Positions 24,561-37,498 of a DNA stretch of 64,000 nucleotides are shown piece by piece. The notes under the pieces were generated by a model. That model was not told the origin of the DNA, made no database searches, and saw only the letters and a program-made list of their open reading frames with translations. The stretch lies in the NCBI RefSeq assembly GCF_001039355.2, contig NW_019775468.1:97620-161619 (forward strand), given 5' to 3'. Numbering within the stretch: position 1 is the stretch's first letter; each line of letters opens with the position of its first letter. This stretch comes from Lingula anatina. Lineage: Eukaryota > Brachiopoda > Lingulata > Lingulida > Lingulidae. The translations under genes were made by a program, and so were the position numbers.

Positions 24561-27500
24561 CTATGCAGCCTGCGGTGATGTTGTACTTATTTTCCTTGCA
24601 CCTGTCACACTGCCGTCCCTCTGTATTCTCTTTACAAGGACACTGCCCACTGTACACGTCACACTGGGCATCAAGGGAACCCTCGGGACTACACTCACAC
24701 GCTGGAAATATTTTAAAATATAGAATTGTAAGCAATACCAGAATTCCCATCATTTCCAGAATTATCAAACACTAAGTTTATAAAGTATGGAAAACTGTTA
24801 GTTAAAAAAGGGGCAAGTTTTCTTTCTTTCTTCCTTCTGAATCATAAACTAAAATGTGTAACACAAGCATAAAGCTATCATCTTTAAAAACTTTCTGTCC
24901 AGTTTCATGTCTTATTCAACACATTGTCTCTTTTCAATCTCACAGCCAAGCTCAAAGCTAAGTGAGGCTGGACTTTAAAGCCACCCCTCACCTTTACAGC
25001 CCTCCAGTGAGAAGCCATACTGGTACGGCAGACACTGGTCACATGTTCTCCCTCCTACGCCAGGTTTACAGCTACACTGACCAGTCTGAATGTCACAGGT
25101 CAAGGCCGTAGAACCCACTGGGTCACACATACACATCTCACAGCCTGAAATATAGGTCACAGCATGGTTATACTACACATTGCTCTCATTTGAATTAGTA
25201 ATAGATTGCTACAGCTAACAGCTTGAAGACACAGTGCTGCCAAGTACACGGGACATATTTATATCTTCCTGATGCCTTCACTTTATGATTGTATCATAAT
25301 AATATAAATTTCACGATTAAGTTAAGTAGCTTCTAATATTACAATAGTGATGCAGATTTAACACTTAAGTACCTTCCTGAAACAAGGTCCCTACTCTGCA
25401 CAGTATTTTTTCATTACACTGTGTCAATCTTGTGATTTCATTAGCTTCACAGCTGTTTTTATCATCTACTAGCTTACAACTTTCAGAAATATTCATCTTT
25501 TAGTCAACTTTCAAGCAGCTGACATCACACCCACCATTCCCGCTATCAATGTTATAATATCCGTCCTGACACCTGTCACACTGCCGTCCAGTGACATATG
25601 GCAGACATGGACACTGGCCTGTCCTGGCCTCACACAGCAGAACGCCATCTGGTGCACTGGCTGGTCGTCTTGATCCACGTGGATAACATTGGCAGGCTGA
25701 AATAACAACGCAGGACTTAATGACAAGTGAAAAAAGAACATTTTTGTGATACTGTTTGTGAAATAAGCAAGTGTTGTAATTAATTGTACTACCCAGCAAC
25801 TGTCTACTAATTTCTGACAATACTCACTGCTGCATTTTGCAAGTTATAACAAGATGCACTTAAGCGGCAGCTTTGAGATAAAACCTAAATTAAACCAAGT
25901 AATCATAATTTTCAGTAACTTAATTCTCCAATTTTTCTGCCTGTTTTTCTCTTTATATGTACATATATTTACTATCAAATGGTTTCCTAGCAACTGACCT
26001 TTGCAATCCCCCTTTGGAAGTGCTAGGGCATCCCCGTAGTAGCCAGGCAGACAACGGTCACAGTAGAACCCCGCTGTGTTGTAGATACACTTCAAACACT
26101 CTCCTGTTGTGCTGCAATAGAGAAGAAATTGATAAAGCATGGGAATGAAGCTAAACTGAATTGAAATGCTGAAAAGAAAATAAGGAATATGGTGGAAATG
26201 GCAGTAAATGGTAGTTTACATATCAATGCTGATGTCTCATCAGTCATCAATTAGAAATCAATCTTTCAAATGCAGCATTCCCAAGATTTAGATATCTTTA
26301 CCCACCTGTTGCAGTTGGCCACTGCGTTGGGGTCAATATTTTCATTACAGCGACATTTCTGGCACTGTGAGGCAGGACCATAGCGACCTGTTGGGTCTCC
26401 GTAGTATGAGTCTGCACAGTACTCACAGCGGTTGCCTGGCAACAAAAACATCAGCTTTCATAGTGAACAGATAAAACATCACTTTTATACTGAAGTAACA
26501 TCCTTAAAAATATTAAATACATCTTTCACTTCTAGAAAGATATCAGCAACTATCTGATTTTCTCAGATTTGACCCTATCTGCTTAAAATACCCGAATAAT
26601 AAAATTATAATTCAAATACCTAAGAACCAATGTATAAGGTCTGTGTTACCAGCATTTCCTCAAAATATGATTTGTTGCGACTTACATGATGTGATGTCAA
26701 ATGTAGATTTTCCTATACTGCACTGTGCTAACATGTCAGCACCATTAGTTTCTTTACTGACATCAACATAATAAATATGTAGAGAGGACCGTTCAAAAAT
26801 GCCTTGTTCCATACCTGCATTCATGTCAATATGATGAATATTTTGTCCATGAATAATTTTATCTAGCTCTGTTTCCATACCTGCATTTATGTCAATATGA
26901 TGAATAATACATCCTTGTATTATTTTATCTACCTCTGTTTCCATACCTACATTCATGTCAATATGATGAATATTATGTCCATGAATTATTTAATCTAGCC
27001 CTGTTCCCTACCTGCATATCCCTCCCTACAGTTAATACAGGCCACCTCTCCGTTCAGTAACTCCACACAGGAGCCTCCATCTGGACACGGGCAAGGACTG
27101 CAATCATTTGGGGTACCAGCCAGCGCGTAACCATAGTAACCAGGTTTACAGACCTCGCAGTTCGTGCCTGCCGTGTTGTGCTGGCAGATACAGCGACCTG
27201 ATATCATTAAATATAACATCAATATAGTCTAAATTTTACAATTAATTCTTTAATCAAAGGAACAGAAAATGAAAAAATTTCCTTAGAAAATGGCCACTGA
27301 TGGTGCATATGAAGATAACTTTGATAGCCACATAATGTGAACAGAACCCACTGAATGCTAAGTGATAAATCACAAACAGATTCAAGTTTCATTAGAGAAA
27401 ACTCAAAGGCATTAAGTCTTGGTCATGCAATTCCTTTTTTTTTCATAATCTTTCATAATCAAAACATACTTTTGTTACATGAAAAATGTAACCATTTTAT

Positions 27501-27863
27501 ATACTCTACTCACATGTAATACACACATAAGCTCATGGTTTTCAGCAAGCTACAAACCACAGCCAAACTAGGACAAAATCAACAAAGTTCAAATGGCTGT
27601 AAATAAGATTTTATGACCAGATATCAGAGTTGACTGACCTGTGTTGACCTCGCAGGTGTCTGAGTGGTTGTTACAGTTACAGGGGATACAGCGTGCATAG
27701 GGTCCGCCACCAGGTGGATCCCTGTGGTATCCCGGCTCACAGGACTCGCAGAACTGGCCAACGTATCCCGTGGGACAGGTACACTGCTCTACCCAGGGGG
27801 CAGGGTCTCCAAAACTGCCACGCCGCGCTGACACCAACTTGACATTATCCAGGAATCCAACTC
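24561..27863 (-). CDS. LAMC1: Laminin gamma-1-like: LE repeats after L4, with nidogen site (block A copy)
   Basis: Exons in transcript order: 27863-27639, 27197-27012, 26435-26306, 26111-25999, 25696-25535, 25144-24992, 24701-24561; all phases agree. They encode laminin EGF-like modules with eight-cysteine spacing (for example [32 protein letters not shown]). The exon 26435-26306 carries NIDPNAV, the motif by which the vertebrate gamma-1 chain binds nidogen to tie laminin to type IV collagen. The donor of 25696-25535 was set at GGGAATG|GTGGGT because it yields GNGCEMC, as in other gamma chains, and because the alternative GTCAGC is not present in block B. Confidence 0.94.
26810..27000. repeat. 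66-bp minisatellite, about 3 units (block A copy)
   Basis: Units share tgtcaatatgatgaata at 66-bp spacing and sit immediately after the donor of exon 27197-27012. The block B copy has about five units. Confidence 0.85.
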
Positions 27864-28233
27864 CTAGAATTCAAAGAGAGAAAATGGGGATATATACTCA
27901 GAAGGAGGTGGGGGGTTCGAGCGGAGTGTGTGTTTGTTCTATAGTATTTCTACTGCCGTTTTTTAAGCAAATCAGGTCAAAATCATGGTGTACATCTTTA
28001 AGATTTTAAAAAACATTTCAAAAAGTTATGCTAATTTTAATTTGCAAATCAGTACATCAGCATATTTGTGACAGAAAAATATCATTTTCACTGCATCACA
28101 TTAACACTGTGTTCACATCATCAAATTCTTTCTTCAGTACCTATGCTTAGAAAAAGTTTCTTACTTTTAAAAAATCACTCCACACTACTAACAATCACCA
28201 ATAATCCTGAACAAGAGCTACTGTATCTCTTAC

Positions 28234-29651
28234 CCTGTGACTGATAGGTCCCACGTAGCCTCATGGATGTTAGATTGGCCAGCATTCCTCTGAAGTCAAG
28301 ACTTGTTAGGCGGGGTGTCCACTGGTAACGCGGGTGTTCATTCAGCACAAACCTGTACTCCTGGTTGATGTTCCTGGGCAGTGGATTCCCCTGAGCAAAG
28401 ATTGGCGCTGAGACTGTCTGACCATTGCCCTCCAACACTATGTCCATGATGGAGGCCCGCGCCCCCTCCTCTCCCACGCGGAGATTGAACGACAACAGCT
28501 GGTTGTAGCTGTTACTTTGGTCCCCGGAATACTTGGCTACATAACAGGAAAATAGCAAATAAATATCTTCAAGCCAATACCAATCTGTGAAAAATTTAAA
28601 TTAAAATAAAATAATATATAATTTAAATAAAATAAATTAAAATTTATAATTATAAAACTTGCCTTTTAACCTTGACACCCAAAAATCCTGGAAAACCAGG
28701 ATCTAGAAAAACCTTAATATATGTCAAACAGATCATAGATATTAGACTTTATTTAAAACAAAAACAAGTCAGAGTCAGTTGTGGAAACTAGGATGCAGCC
28801 CAGCTTGACTGATCCTAGAGCTGATGGTTAGAAAACTCTATATTTCTTGTCAAAAATGTTATAGGTAACAGACATAAATACAGAAAGACAAGCTAATCCT
28901 CACATGGTGCACTGAAATACTGTGCCTGGTTATCCAGTGAAGAAATACTGATGTCTTCTAAGATGGCATTATACTGTATGGGGACATCAAGTCCATCTTT
29001 GTCCTTGCCTTCCCAGAAGTCTTTATCTAAAACAAAAACACAAGTCAGGGTCAGTTGAGGAAACTAGGCTTTCAGTTTAATTGGTAAGGGAAAAGACTCC
29101 TAGGTACTGAATATTTTTAACTCTCAGTGCTTTGACCTAATCTGTACATAATATATTCTTATCTTATATACCACATGCATGTTACATAGGTAATTGTAAT
29201 AAACCCATCAAAGCTGCAGCAACCACTGAGCTGGAATATAAAGAAATTAGCAAGGGCCACTGCGTTTTTGAAACAGACTTATAGACAATATACTGTATGA
29301 ATACAACTTAATATACTGTAAAAATACAAAAAATGTCTATTAATATGTTTTTGGAAATAATTCTAGTGATTATGAACAACAAATGATCATCCATACTAAT
29401 GTACTTTCTCATGGGTAGTCCCATCCTTCTAACCCCCCCTTCTTTATCAGCACAGGAAGTGCCAAATATGAAACAGCAAGGCATACAACATTAATATTTT
29501 CCATCATAACTTACCATTTTCAAAGTCTGAAGTGATCTCATATTTTGTAAACTGTCTGGCACTTGAACAAACAGAGGAATGACCATAGCAGAAGCAGCTA
29601 ATGCAGCCCAGGGGGTTAGCCTCCTGAAGGTTATAATAGCCTGGCTTACAC
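28234..29651 (-). CDS. LAMC1: Laminin gamma-1-like: LE-to-L4 (laminin IV type A) exons (block A copy)
   Basis: Exons in transcript order: 29651-29515, 29026-28904, 28536-28234. They start RCKPGYYNLQEANPLGC (end of an LE module), continue through CFCYGHSSVC, then the L4 globular domain (DKDFWEGKDKDGLDVP ... NQAQYFSAPSKYSGDQ ... LSFNLRV ... DIVLEGNGQTVSAPI ... LTSMRLRGTY), which interrupts the LE array in gamma chains. The phases (AG|, G|, T|, G|) agree with neighbours within the block. The next upstream exon, LE4, is not present in block A, because the block ends at the N at 30051. Confidence 0.93.
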
Positions 29652-30050
29652 CTGGGGGAGAATAATAGAGGTTAGGATTAACAGGTCTCACATTTTTTAA
29701 CTTTGTTTCAGAGAAACTGATCACCAGAGGGCAGCACCTGCCCGACACATTGATAGAAATAATAGTCATGTTTGGTAAACATATGGTCAATACTCTGTAC
29801 AAATTACTACCTGAAAAGAGATATTTGTAGAGCATATTAGACAAATAGCGCAAAAATCTCTTAGTTCTCAACCTTGCAGGGTGTCAGACTGATATCAGTA
29901 AAACTGGCCGTCTGCGTGTATTGTATGAGATTAGTAAATTCCTTTGATCTATTCCACAGTACACTTGTGATACCATAACTACAGAGTGGCGAGAAATAAC
30001 AATGTGTATCTCTGATGACCACATGGCCGATTATAACTGCTACTGTTACA

Positions 30051-30051
30051 N
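30051..30051. other. Single-N contig junction (block A / block B)
   Basis: Left of the N the sequence matches 39190-39282; right of it the sequence matches 21063 onward. The two sides are not neighbours in a normal laminin gene. Confidence 0.9.
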
Positions 30052-30063
30052 CCCCCTAGTTAC

Positions 30064-33000
30064 CGTGGCAGCCATTTCAGAAATGTCCTTGGCCTCCAGA
30101 GCGAGTTTCTCTGCCAGCGTGGCATTGGCCTCAGCACCACTCAGGGCGTCCCTGGCCTGCTGTGTCTTCCTGTTCGCCTCGTCCAAGAGGCTCTCGATGT
30201 CTGGAATCTTCTTCATGGCTTCCTCCGCCTGCGCCTTGCTACGCTGCACCTGGTCATCAAAATCTACCAGAAAGAAACAGAATATCAATTATCAAAGTCC
30301 TTAATCTTACCACATTTTCTTGACACCTATTATTTTTCACTCGAACCATCTCCCTTTAAAATGCTTTGTAAGAAATCTGTTACCCTCTAAACTGATTTCT
30401 ATCAGATAAAACAACAGTGTTATACAAAAGGGAAGGTATATCTTCCAGTTTGGTTAACTGTTCAAAACGTGAAACCATACAAAACTGTTTTAATCGTCAG
30501 TTTGTGATGACCTCTCATAAACCCACCTTTCAAAATTGCCAAAGTTTTCTGAGCATCCTTCAGGGTTTTCTCTCCTTTGGCCACGGCGTCTCTGGCCACG
30601 GCTCTGGCGGCATCGGCCTCCGCTAACAGCTCATCAGCTATCTAAACGTCACAACAAGACAATTAATATCCCAGGATTATGTAAAGTTTTACTGTCCATT
30701 ACATTTACAACCCAGTAAAGGTATCACAGTGAGGGCTGATACAGCCAACAAAGCAAGAAATTCTCTAAAGACTTATCATGTGCAGAATTGAAATTGTCCA
30801 TTTTCACTTCCATTCTGTTCAAGAACATTTTGACCCAAGAAGAGTTTCAGTTGATAAGACATGGACTGTTGACATCTCACACAGCTTTACCATTAAACTC
30901 TGCTATCAAATGTGCAATAACTACAGTTCATACCTGTCAGCTATACAACATATCTCCCCTATCAATAAGTTGACAATGTGGAATATAACCCACATATGCA
31001 ATGAAGTATTCAATCTAGATGTACCTGTTGTTGCCTGATGCCATCTTGGAGTAATTCCTCAGCTGTAGCTCTCTGTTCAGTCACGTCTTTCATCAATTCC
31101 TCATTTTCCTTGATCAGTGTCTCAGCATCATCTTTAATACCCGCAGCCTGACAAAGAAAGACAACTTGAACGTCCATAACTCCATTACAATAAACAGGAC
31201 CAATCAATAAATCATTGCACCACAGAAGGTAAACATAAGTATATTTACTTGTCAAATTCTAGAGAAACAGTTGGATTAAAATGAAAACCATGTTAATAAT
31301 TTTTCACAGAGTAACTTCAAATAGGCTAAGGCCCCATTCAGAATAGGGGACTAACTTGTCTGAGGGTCAAATATGGCAACCCACTACAAAGCTTGCCGTC
31401 TAATCCACTAATAGACCTGAATAGATATCCCATAGGGAAGTATTTAAGTGGGTCAGCCATATTTGACCCTCGGACTAGTTAGTCCCCTATTCTGAATGGG
31501 GCCTAGCAGATACAAATTGATGACGATTTACATCATTTTTGGTGCCAGTGATATTGGTACGGAGGTCTGGGAGTTTCAGGTCTGGTAACATCAGAGATCC
31601 CGCACTGGTATACAGGTCCAGGGCCTCATTATAGGCATCCACGGCCAGGTCCCGCGCCTGCTTGGACAGCTGCTCGGTTCTGTCGTAAAGATCGCTGGAC
31701 CCAGACACCCTAGAGAGGAAATTTATGAATAAGAATGCATTTTACTGGGAAAGTATCTAAGAATGATGATTATTTTTTATAAGGATTAAAAGATGATTGT
31801 AGTGAGGTTCAAAATAAGAATTTATTTTATTCTCATAATTTTATCTGGTTCAATATGAAGACATTAAACTACAAATTTTACAAATGATAACATAAATTTA
31901 TCATTGGGCAACCAAAAACATCATCAACTTTTCATCTGTTCTTGATCAAATGAACAAAAACTTTTTTATACTTTTCATTTCTTAAGTTGGTATTTATTTT
32001 CTCATCAGAATTATTTCTTCGTCAAATACTCACTGATCCTTTAATTTCTTAATCTGCTCGGCTGTCTTGTCTGGCTCCTCTGACGTCTGCTGCAGCAGTT
32101 GCAAGGCCTCCTGGGAGATATTCAGGGCCGTCCTTGACGTCTGATCTATAGCACTAGCCTCCTCCTCTTGTCTACAAACACAATACACAACTATTACAAT
32201 GTAAAACTCAGGTCAATTTTGTTGCATTTTATTGATCTTACTTTTATCATTTATTTATTTATTCATTAATTAATTCATTTGTTTCAGCAATATATATAAT
32301 TTTTTTTCGCTAAATAAAAAAAAATGGCAAAAAGTAATCAAAACTTCTCTGTCCTTCTGTAAACTTCCCCATTAGACAGCTCTACACTTACTTCTCCACC
32401 AGTTGCCTCGCCTCTCGTGACATATTGGTCAGTTGTGCTGACTGTTGACCAGCGAGAGCCAGGGCATCTTTTGCCTTCATCAGCGCCCTCTGGCCCTCAT
32501 TCTGCAAGTACTGCTCGGCATCGCTGAGTGCTGCTCCTGCCCGCGTGATGATGTCATTTGCTGTGGCGAGGTCAGAGTTGACTGATCTGACGCTGGTTTC
32601 TCCCTTCTGTACATTATCAGCTATGGTCTGTACCTGTAGCATCAGCTCCCCTAAAGCTCCGTTCAACATAGACAGCTCCTTGCCTATTGGGCTTCCCTCA
32701 CCTTCAATTATACATCATATTTTGTATCATTATATAAAACTTTCATCCATCATAGTCCAACCAGTTCCTCTGTTTTTTTGATGTAACAAAAATTATTTCA
32801 ATATTTCAATCGTCCTAATGGATACACTGGTTTTATGATTATCAATTATAACAAACTGACACAATATAAATACCTCGATAAGCAAGGTCTAATTGTGCTG
32901 ATCCTTATCAACAGGAAAATTTTCTATAAATTCCATCAATTTAAGAAAATTTAACATATTGATATTATTTCTTTAAAACATCAAAGAAATCATATAACAG

Positions 33001-33231
33001 GAAAAATATTCCAACCACAGCTCAGCAAAAACCCACCTGATGCAAAGAGAGCGTCTGCCAGTAGTGCATTCACAGATGCATTCACCTCATCCAGTCTTCT
33101 CAGAAATTCTGTGTCGTCGATGGTGGTGGTGTTTGGCTGCCCAATGCTGGCAATCATGTTCTGAAGGGTGATCAGCTTACGACGGTGTTCGTTCACTCTG
33201 TCCTGTACCAGACTATAGCATGGCGGACAGT
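30064..33231 (-). CDS. LAMC1: Laminin gamma-1-like: coiled-coil exons, second haplotype copy (block B)
   Basis: Exons in transcript order: 33231-33037, 32701-32392, 32171-32034, 31709-31532, 31147-31025, 30641-30527, 30263-30064. Each has the same length and phase as its block A partner. A few residues differ, for example in exon 32701-32392 (MLNGALGELMLQ against MLNEALGELMVQ, ADNVQ against ANNVQ, SVRSV against SVSSV). The copy stops 12 bp after exon 30064, at the N. The last three exons, including the stop codon, are absent, so it cannot be an independent complete gene. Confidence 0.92.
31330..31503. mobile_element. 174-bp MITE in laminin intron (block B copy)
   Basis: Same element as 22317-22490. 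Its arms here are nearly perfect over about 48 bp (ggccccattcagaatagggg and its complement). Confidence 0.8.
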
Positions 33232-33379
33232 CTGAAACAAATAAATAATATATTTATAAATATGTATAAAAAGACAGAGAGAAAGAGAGAGAGTGTAACT
33301 GCAAATGAGTGGCTGTTCACAAAACTGAATCCTGGATGACAATTACCATGGTGACCAAACATGATAATAATCATAGAAA

Positions 33380-33613
33380 CTAGAGGATCAGAGAGGCGAT
33401 ACCGCCTCCGAATATTGTACCACCAGCTGGAGCAAGCGCATTCGTATAGACCCCCACATACACAAAATAAGGGACACAGCCACCAGTTTTGTGCTTGACA
33501 AGCTGTAAAAATGCAATCAACAAGAATTTTTAAACTATTGCAAAAAATATATATGGTACAATCAAATTTAAGTTCTTCATAAGGTAGGTCAAGGGTCAAT
33601 TTCAAGGTCACAN
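33380..33613. mobile_element. Haplotype-specific insertion, truncated by an N
   Basis: Block A reads atagaaattgattcacaaag without interruption. Block B has about 230 bp (starting ctagaggatcagagaggcg and ending tcaatttcaaggtcaca) before an N at 33613, after which the flank resumes as aattaattcacaaag. The insert is probably one end of a longer repeat collapsed to a single N. The family is not identified. Confidence 0.6.
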
Positions 33614-33793
33614 AATTAATTCACAAAGTGGAAAGGAAAAATATAAGTATTTCACCACAGAATTAAGTTTTCCTTATAATCTCAAACCCCAACACCTTTC
33701 CCATTCTCAGTTCTGATACTCCAATCTAGATTTAATACACTGATTAATTCATCTAAACATCAAACCCTAGTGATCAGTTCAATGTTCCCTTAC

Positions 33794-36700
33794 CTATGCA
33801 GCCTGCAGTGATGTTGTACTTATTTTCCTTGCACCTGTCACACTGCCGTCCCTCTGTATTCTCTTTACACGGACACTGTCCACTGTACACGTCACACTGG
33901 GCATCAAGGGAACCCTCGGGACTACACTCACACGCTGAAAATATTTTTAAATATAGAATTGTTAGCACTTAAAGAACTTGATATCTCATCATTTCCAAAA
34001 TTATCAAACATTAAGTTAACAAATACGAAAACTGACAACTGTTAAATAAGAGGGAAAACGTTATCTTTCTTTCTGCCTATTGAACCATACATCCAAGTTT
34101 CCAACTTTCAAAACTACTTTCAAAACTAGGTCAGGCTGGACTTTAAAGCCACCCCTCACCTTTACAGCCCTCCAGTGAGAAGCCATACTGGTACGGCAGA
34201 CATTGGTCACATGTTCTCCCTCCTACGCCTGGTTTACAGCTACACTGGCCAGTCTGAATGTCACAGGTCAAGGCCGTAGAACCCACTGGGTCACACATAC
34301 ACATCTCACAGCCTGAAATATAGGTCACAGTATGGTTATACTACACACTGCTGTCATTTGAATTAGTAATAGATTGCTACAGCTAACAGCTTGAAGACAC
34401 AGTGCTGCCAAGTACACGGGACATATTTATATCTTCCTGATGCCTTCACTTTATGATTGTATCATAACAATATAAATTTCATGATAAAGTTAAGTAGCTT
34501 CTAATATTACAGTAGCGATGAAGATTTAACACTTAAGTGCCTTCCTGTAACAAGGTCCCTACTCTGCACAGTATTTTTTCATTACACTGTGTCAATCTTG
34601 TGATTTCATTAGCTTCACAGCTGTTTTTATCATCTACTAGCTTACAACTTTCAGAAATATTCATCTGTCAGTCAACTTTGAAGCAGTTGCCATCACACCC
34701 ACCATTCCCACTGTCAATGTTATAATATCCGTCCTGACACCTGTCACACTGCCGTCCAGTGACATATGGCAGACATGGACACTGGCCTGTCCTGGCTTCA
34801 CACAACAGTACACCATCTGGTGCACTGGCTGGTCGTCTTGATCCACGTGGATAACACTGGCAGGCTGAATAAACAACACAGGAGTTTATGACACGTGAAA
34901 CACGAACATTTTAGTGATATCGTTTGTGAAATCAGCAAGTGGTGTAACTGTCGACTAATTTCTGACAATCTGTCACTGCTTCATTTCTCAAGTTATACCT
35001 AGTGCACTTATGTGGCAACTTGAAGAAAAAAACCAGTTTTATCCAAGTTATCGTAATTTTCAGTAACTCAATTCTATAATTTTTCTACCTATCTACTTCT
35101 TTATATATACTAATATTTACTATCAAATGGTTTCCTAGCAACTGACCTTTGCAGTCCCCCTTTGGAAGTGCTAGGGCATCCCCGTAGTAGCCAGGCAGAC
35201 AGCGGTCACAGTAGAACCCTGCTGTGTTGTAGATACACTTCAAACACTCCCCTGTTGTGCTGCAATAGAGAAGAAATTGATAAAGCATGGGAATGAAGCT
35301 AAACTGAATTGAACTGCTGAAAAGAAAATAAGGAATATGGTGGGAATGGCAGTAAATGGTAGTTTACATATCAATGCTGATATCTCATCAGTCATCAATT
35401 AGAAATCAACCTTTCAAATGCAGCATTCCCAAGATTTAGATATCTTTACCCACCTGTTGCAGTTGGCCACTGCGTTGGGATCAATATTTTCATTACAGCG
35501 ACATTTCTGGCACTGTGAGGCAGGACCATAGCGACCTGTTGGGTCTCCATAGTATGAGTCTGCACAGTACTCACAGCGGTTGCCTGGGAACAAAGAAATC
35601 AGCTTTCATAGTGAACAGAAAAACATCAGTTTTATACTGAAGTAACATCCTTAAAGATATTAAATACATCTTTCACATCTTGAAAGATATGAGCAACTAC
35701 CTGATTTTCTCAGATTTGACCAAATCTGCTTAAAATACCAAAATCATAAAATTATAATTCAAATGCCTAGGAACCAATGCATAAGGTCTGTGTTACTAGC
35801 ATTTCCTCAAAATATGATTTGTTACAAATTACATGATGTGATGTCAAATGTAGATTTTCCTATACTGCACCATGCTAACATGTCAGCACCATTAGTTTCT
35901 TTAATAACATCAACATAATAAATATATATATAGGACCCTTCAAAAATGCCTTGTCCCGTACCTGCATTCCTGTCAATATGATGAATATTACGTCCATGAA
36001 TTATTTTATCTAGCTCTGTTTCCATACCTGCATTTATGTCAATATGATGAATATTACATCCGTGTATTTTTTATCTACCTCTGTTTCAATACCTACATTT
36101 ATGTCAATATGATGAATATTACGTCCATGAATTATTTTATCTAGCTCTGTTTCCACACCTGCATTTATGTCAATATGATGAATATTACGTCCATGAATTA
36201 TTTTATCTAGCTCTGTTTCCATACCTGCATTTATGTCAATGTGATGAATATTACGTCCATGAATTATTTTATCTAGTCTTGTTCCCTACCTGCGTATCCC
36301 TCCCTACAGTTAATACAGGCCACCTCTCCGTTCAGTAACTCCACACAGGAGCCTCCATCTGGACACGGGCAAGGACTGCAATCATTTGGGGTACCGGCCA
36401 GTGCGTAACCATAGTAACCAGGTTTACAGACCTCGCAGTTCGTGCCTGCCGTGTTGTGCTGGCAGATACAGCGACCTGATATCATTAAATATAACATCAA
36501 TATAGTCTAAATTTTACAATTAATTCTTTAATCAAAGGATCAGAAAATGAATAAATTTCCTTAGAAAATGGCCACTGATGGTGCATATGAAGATGACTTG
36601 GATAGCCACATAATGTGGACAGAACCCACTGAATGCAAAGTGATAAATCATTAACAGATTCAAGTTTCATTAGAGAAAACTCAAGGGCATTAAGTCTTGG

Positions 36701-37142
36701 TCATGCAATTCCTTTTTTTTTTCATAATCTTTCATAATCAAAACATACTTTTGTTACATGAAAAATGTAACCATTTTATATACTCTACTCACATGTAATA
36801 CACACATAAGCTCATGGTTTTCAGCAAGCTACAAACCACAGCCAAACTAGGACATAATCAACAAAGTTCAAATGGCTGTAAATAAGATTTTAAGACCAGA
36901 TATCAGAGTTGACTGACCTGTGTTGACCTCGCAGGTGTCTGAGTGGTTGTTACAGTTACAGGGGATACAGCGTGCATAGGGTCCACCACCAGGTGGATCC
37001 CTGTGGTATCCCGGCTCACAGGATTCGCAAAACTGGCCAACGTATCCCGTGGGACAGGTACACTGCTCTACCCAGGGGGCAGGGTCTCCAAAACTGCCAC
37101 GCCTCGCTGACACCAGCTTGACATTATCCAGGAATCCAACTC
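33794..37142 (-). CDS. LAMC1: Laminin gamma-1-like: LE repeats after L4, second haplotype copy (block B)
   Basis: Exons in transcript order: 37142-36918, 36475-36290, 35583-35454, 35259-35147, 34864-34703, 34312-34160, 33934-33794. Lengths and phases equal the block A exons (225, 186, 130, 113, 162, 153, 141 nt). The NIDPNAV nidogen motif is retained in 35583-35454. Differences from block A are mostly silent. Confidence 0.92.
35950..36285. repeat. 66-bp minisatellite, about 5 units (block B copy)
   Basis: tgtcaatatgatgaat recurs at 35971, 36037, 36102, 36168 and (one mismatch) 36234, a spacing of 66, 65, 66 and 66. Each unit carries, on the minus strand, a sequence of the type CAGGTATGG. It lies directly inside the donor of exon 36475-36290. 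Confidence 0.9.
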
Positions 37143-37498
37143 CTAGAAATATCACAGAGAGAAACAGGGGGTTTATACTGGACAGAGGGTAGGGGGGGGC
37201 AGTTTGTGTTTGTTCTACAGTATTTTTACTGTCATTTTTATGCAAGTCAGGTTCAAAATTATGGTGTTCATCTTATAGATTTAAAGAAAAAATGAAAAAG
37301 TTATTTTAATTTTGATTTGCAAATCAGCACATCAGCACATTTGTGACAGAAAAATATAATTTCCATTACATAACACAAACACTGTGTTCATAGCATTCTA
37401 GTCCCTATGCTTTAGAAATACAAGTTTCTTACTCTTAAAAAATTCACTTCACAATAGTTGCAATCACTATTTATCCTAAGAGCTAGTCAATCTCTTAC

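Noticed and set aside
25518-25523. Alternative donor GTCAGC for laminin exon 25535-25696
   Set aside because: The block B copy has GGCAAC there. The GTGGGT donor is shared and gives the conserved GNGCEMC.
29491-29871. 126-residue minus-strand frame over the L4-region exon (also 38719-39102)
   Set aside because: Wrong frame. The true exon 29515-29651 encodes RCKPGYYNLQEANPLGC and CFCYGHSSVC in another frame with proper splice sites.
35822-36222. 22-residue repeat protein frame ([22 protein letters not shown]-type)
   Set aside because: It is the 66-bp intronic minisatellite read through. The laminin exon frame entering it hits a stop at once, and there is no separate start or promoter.
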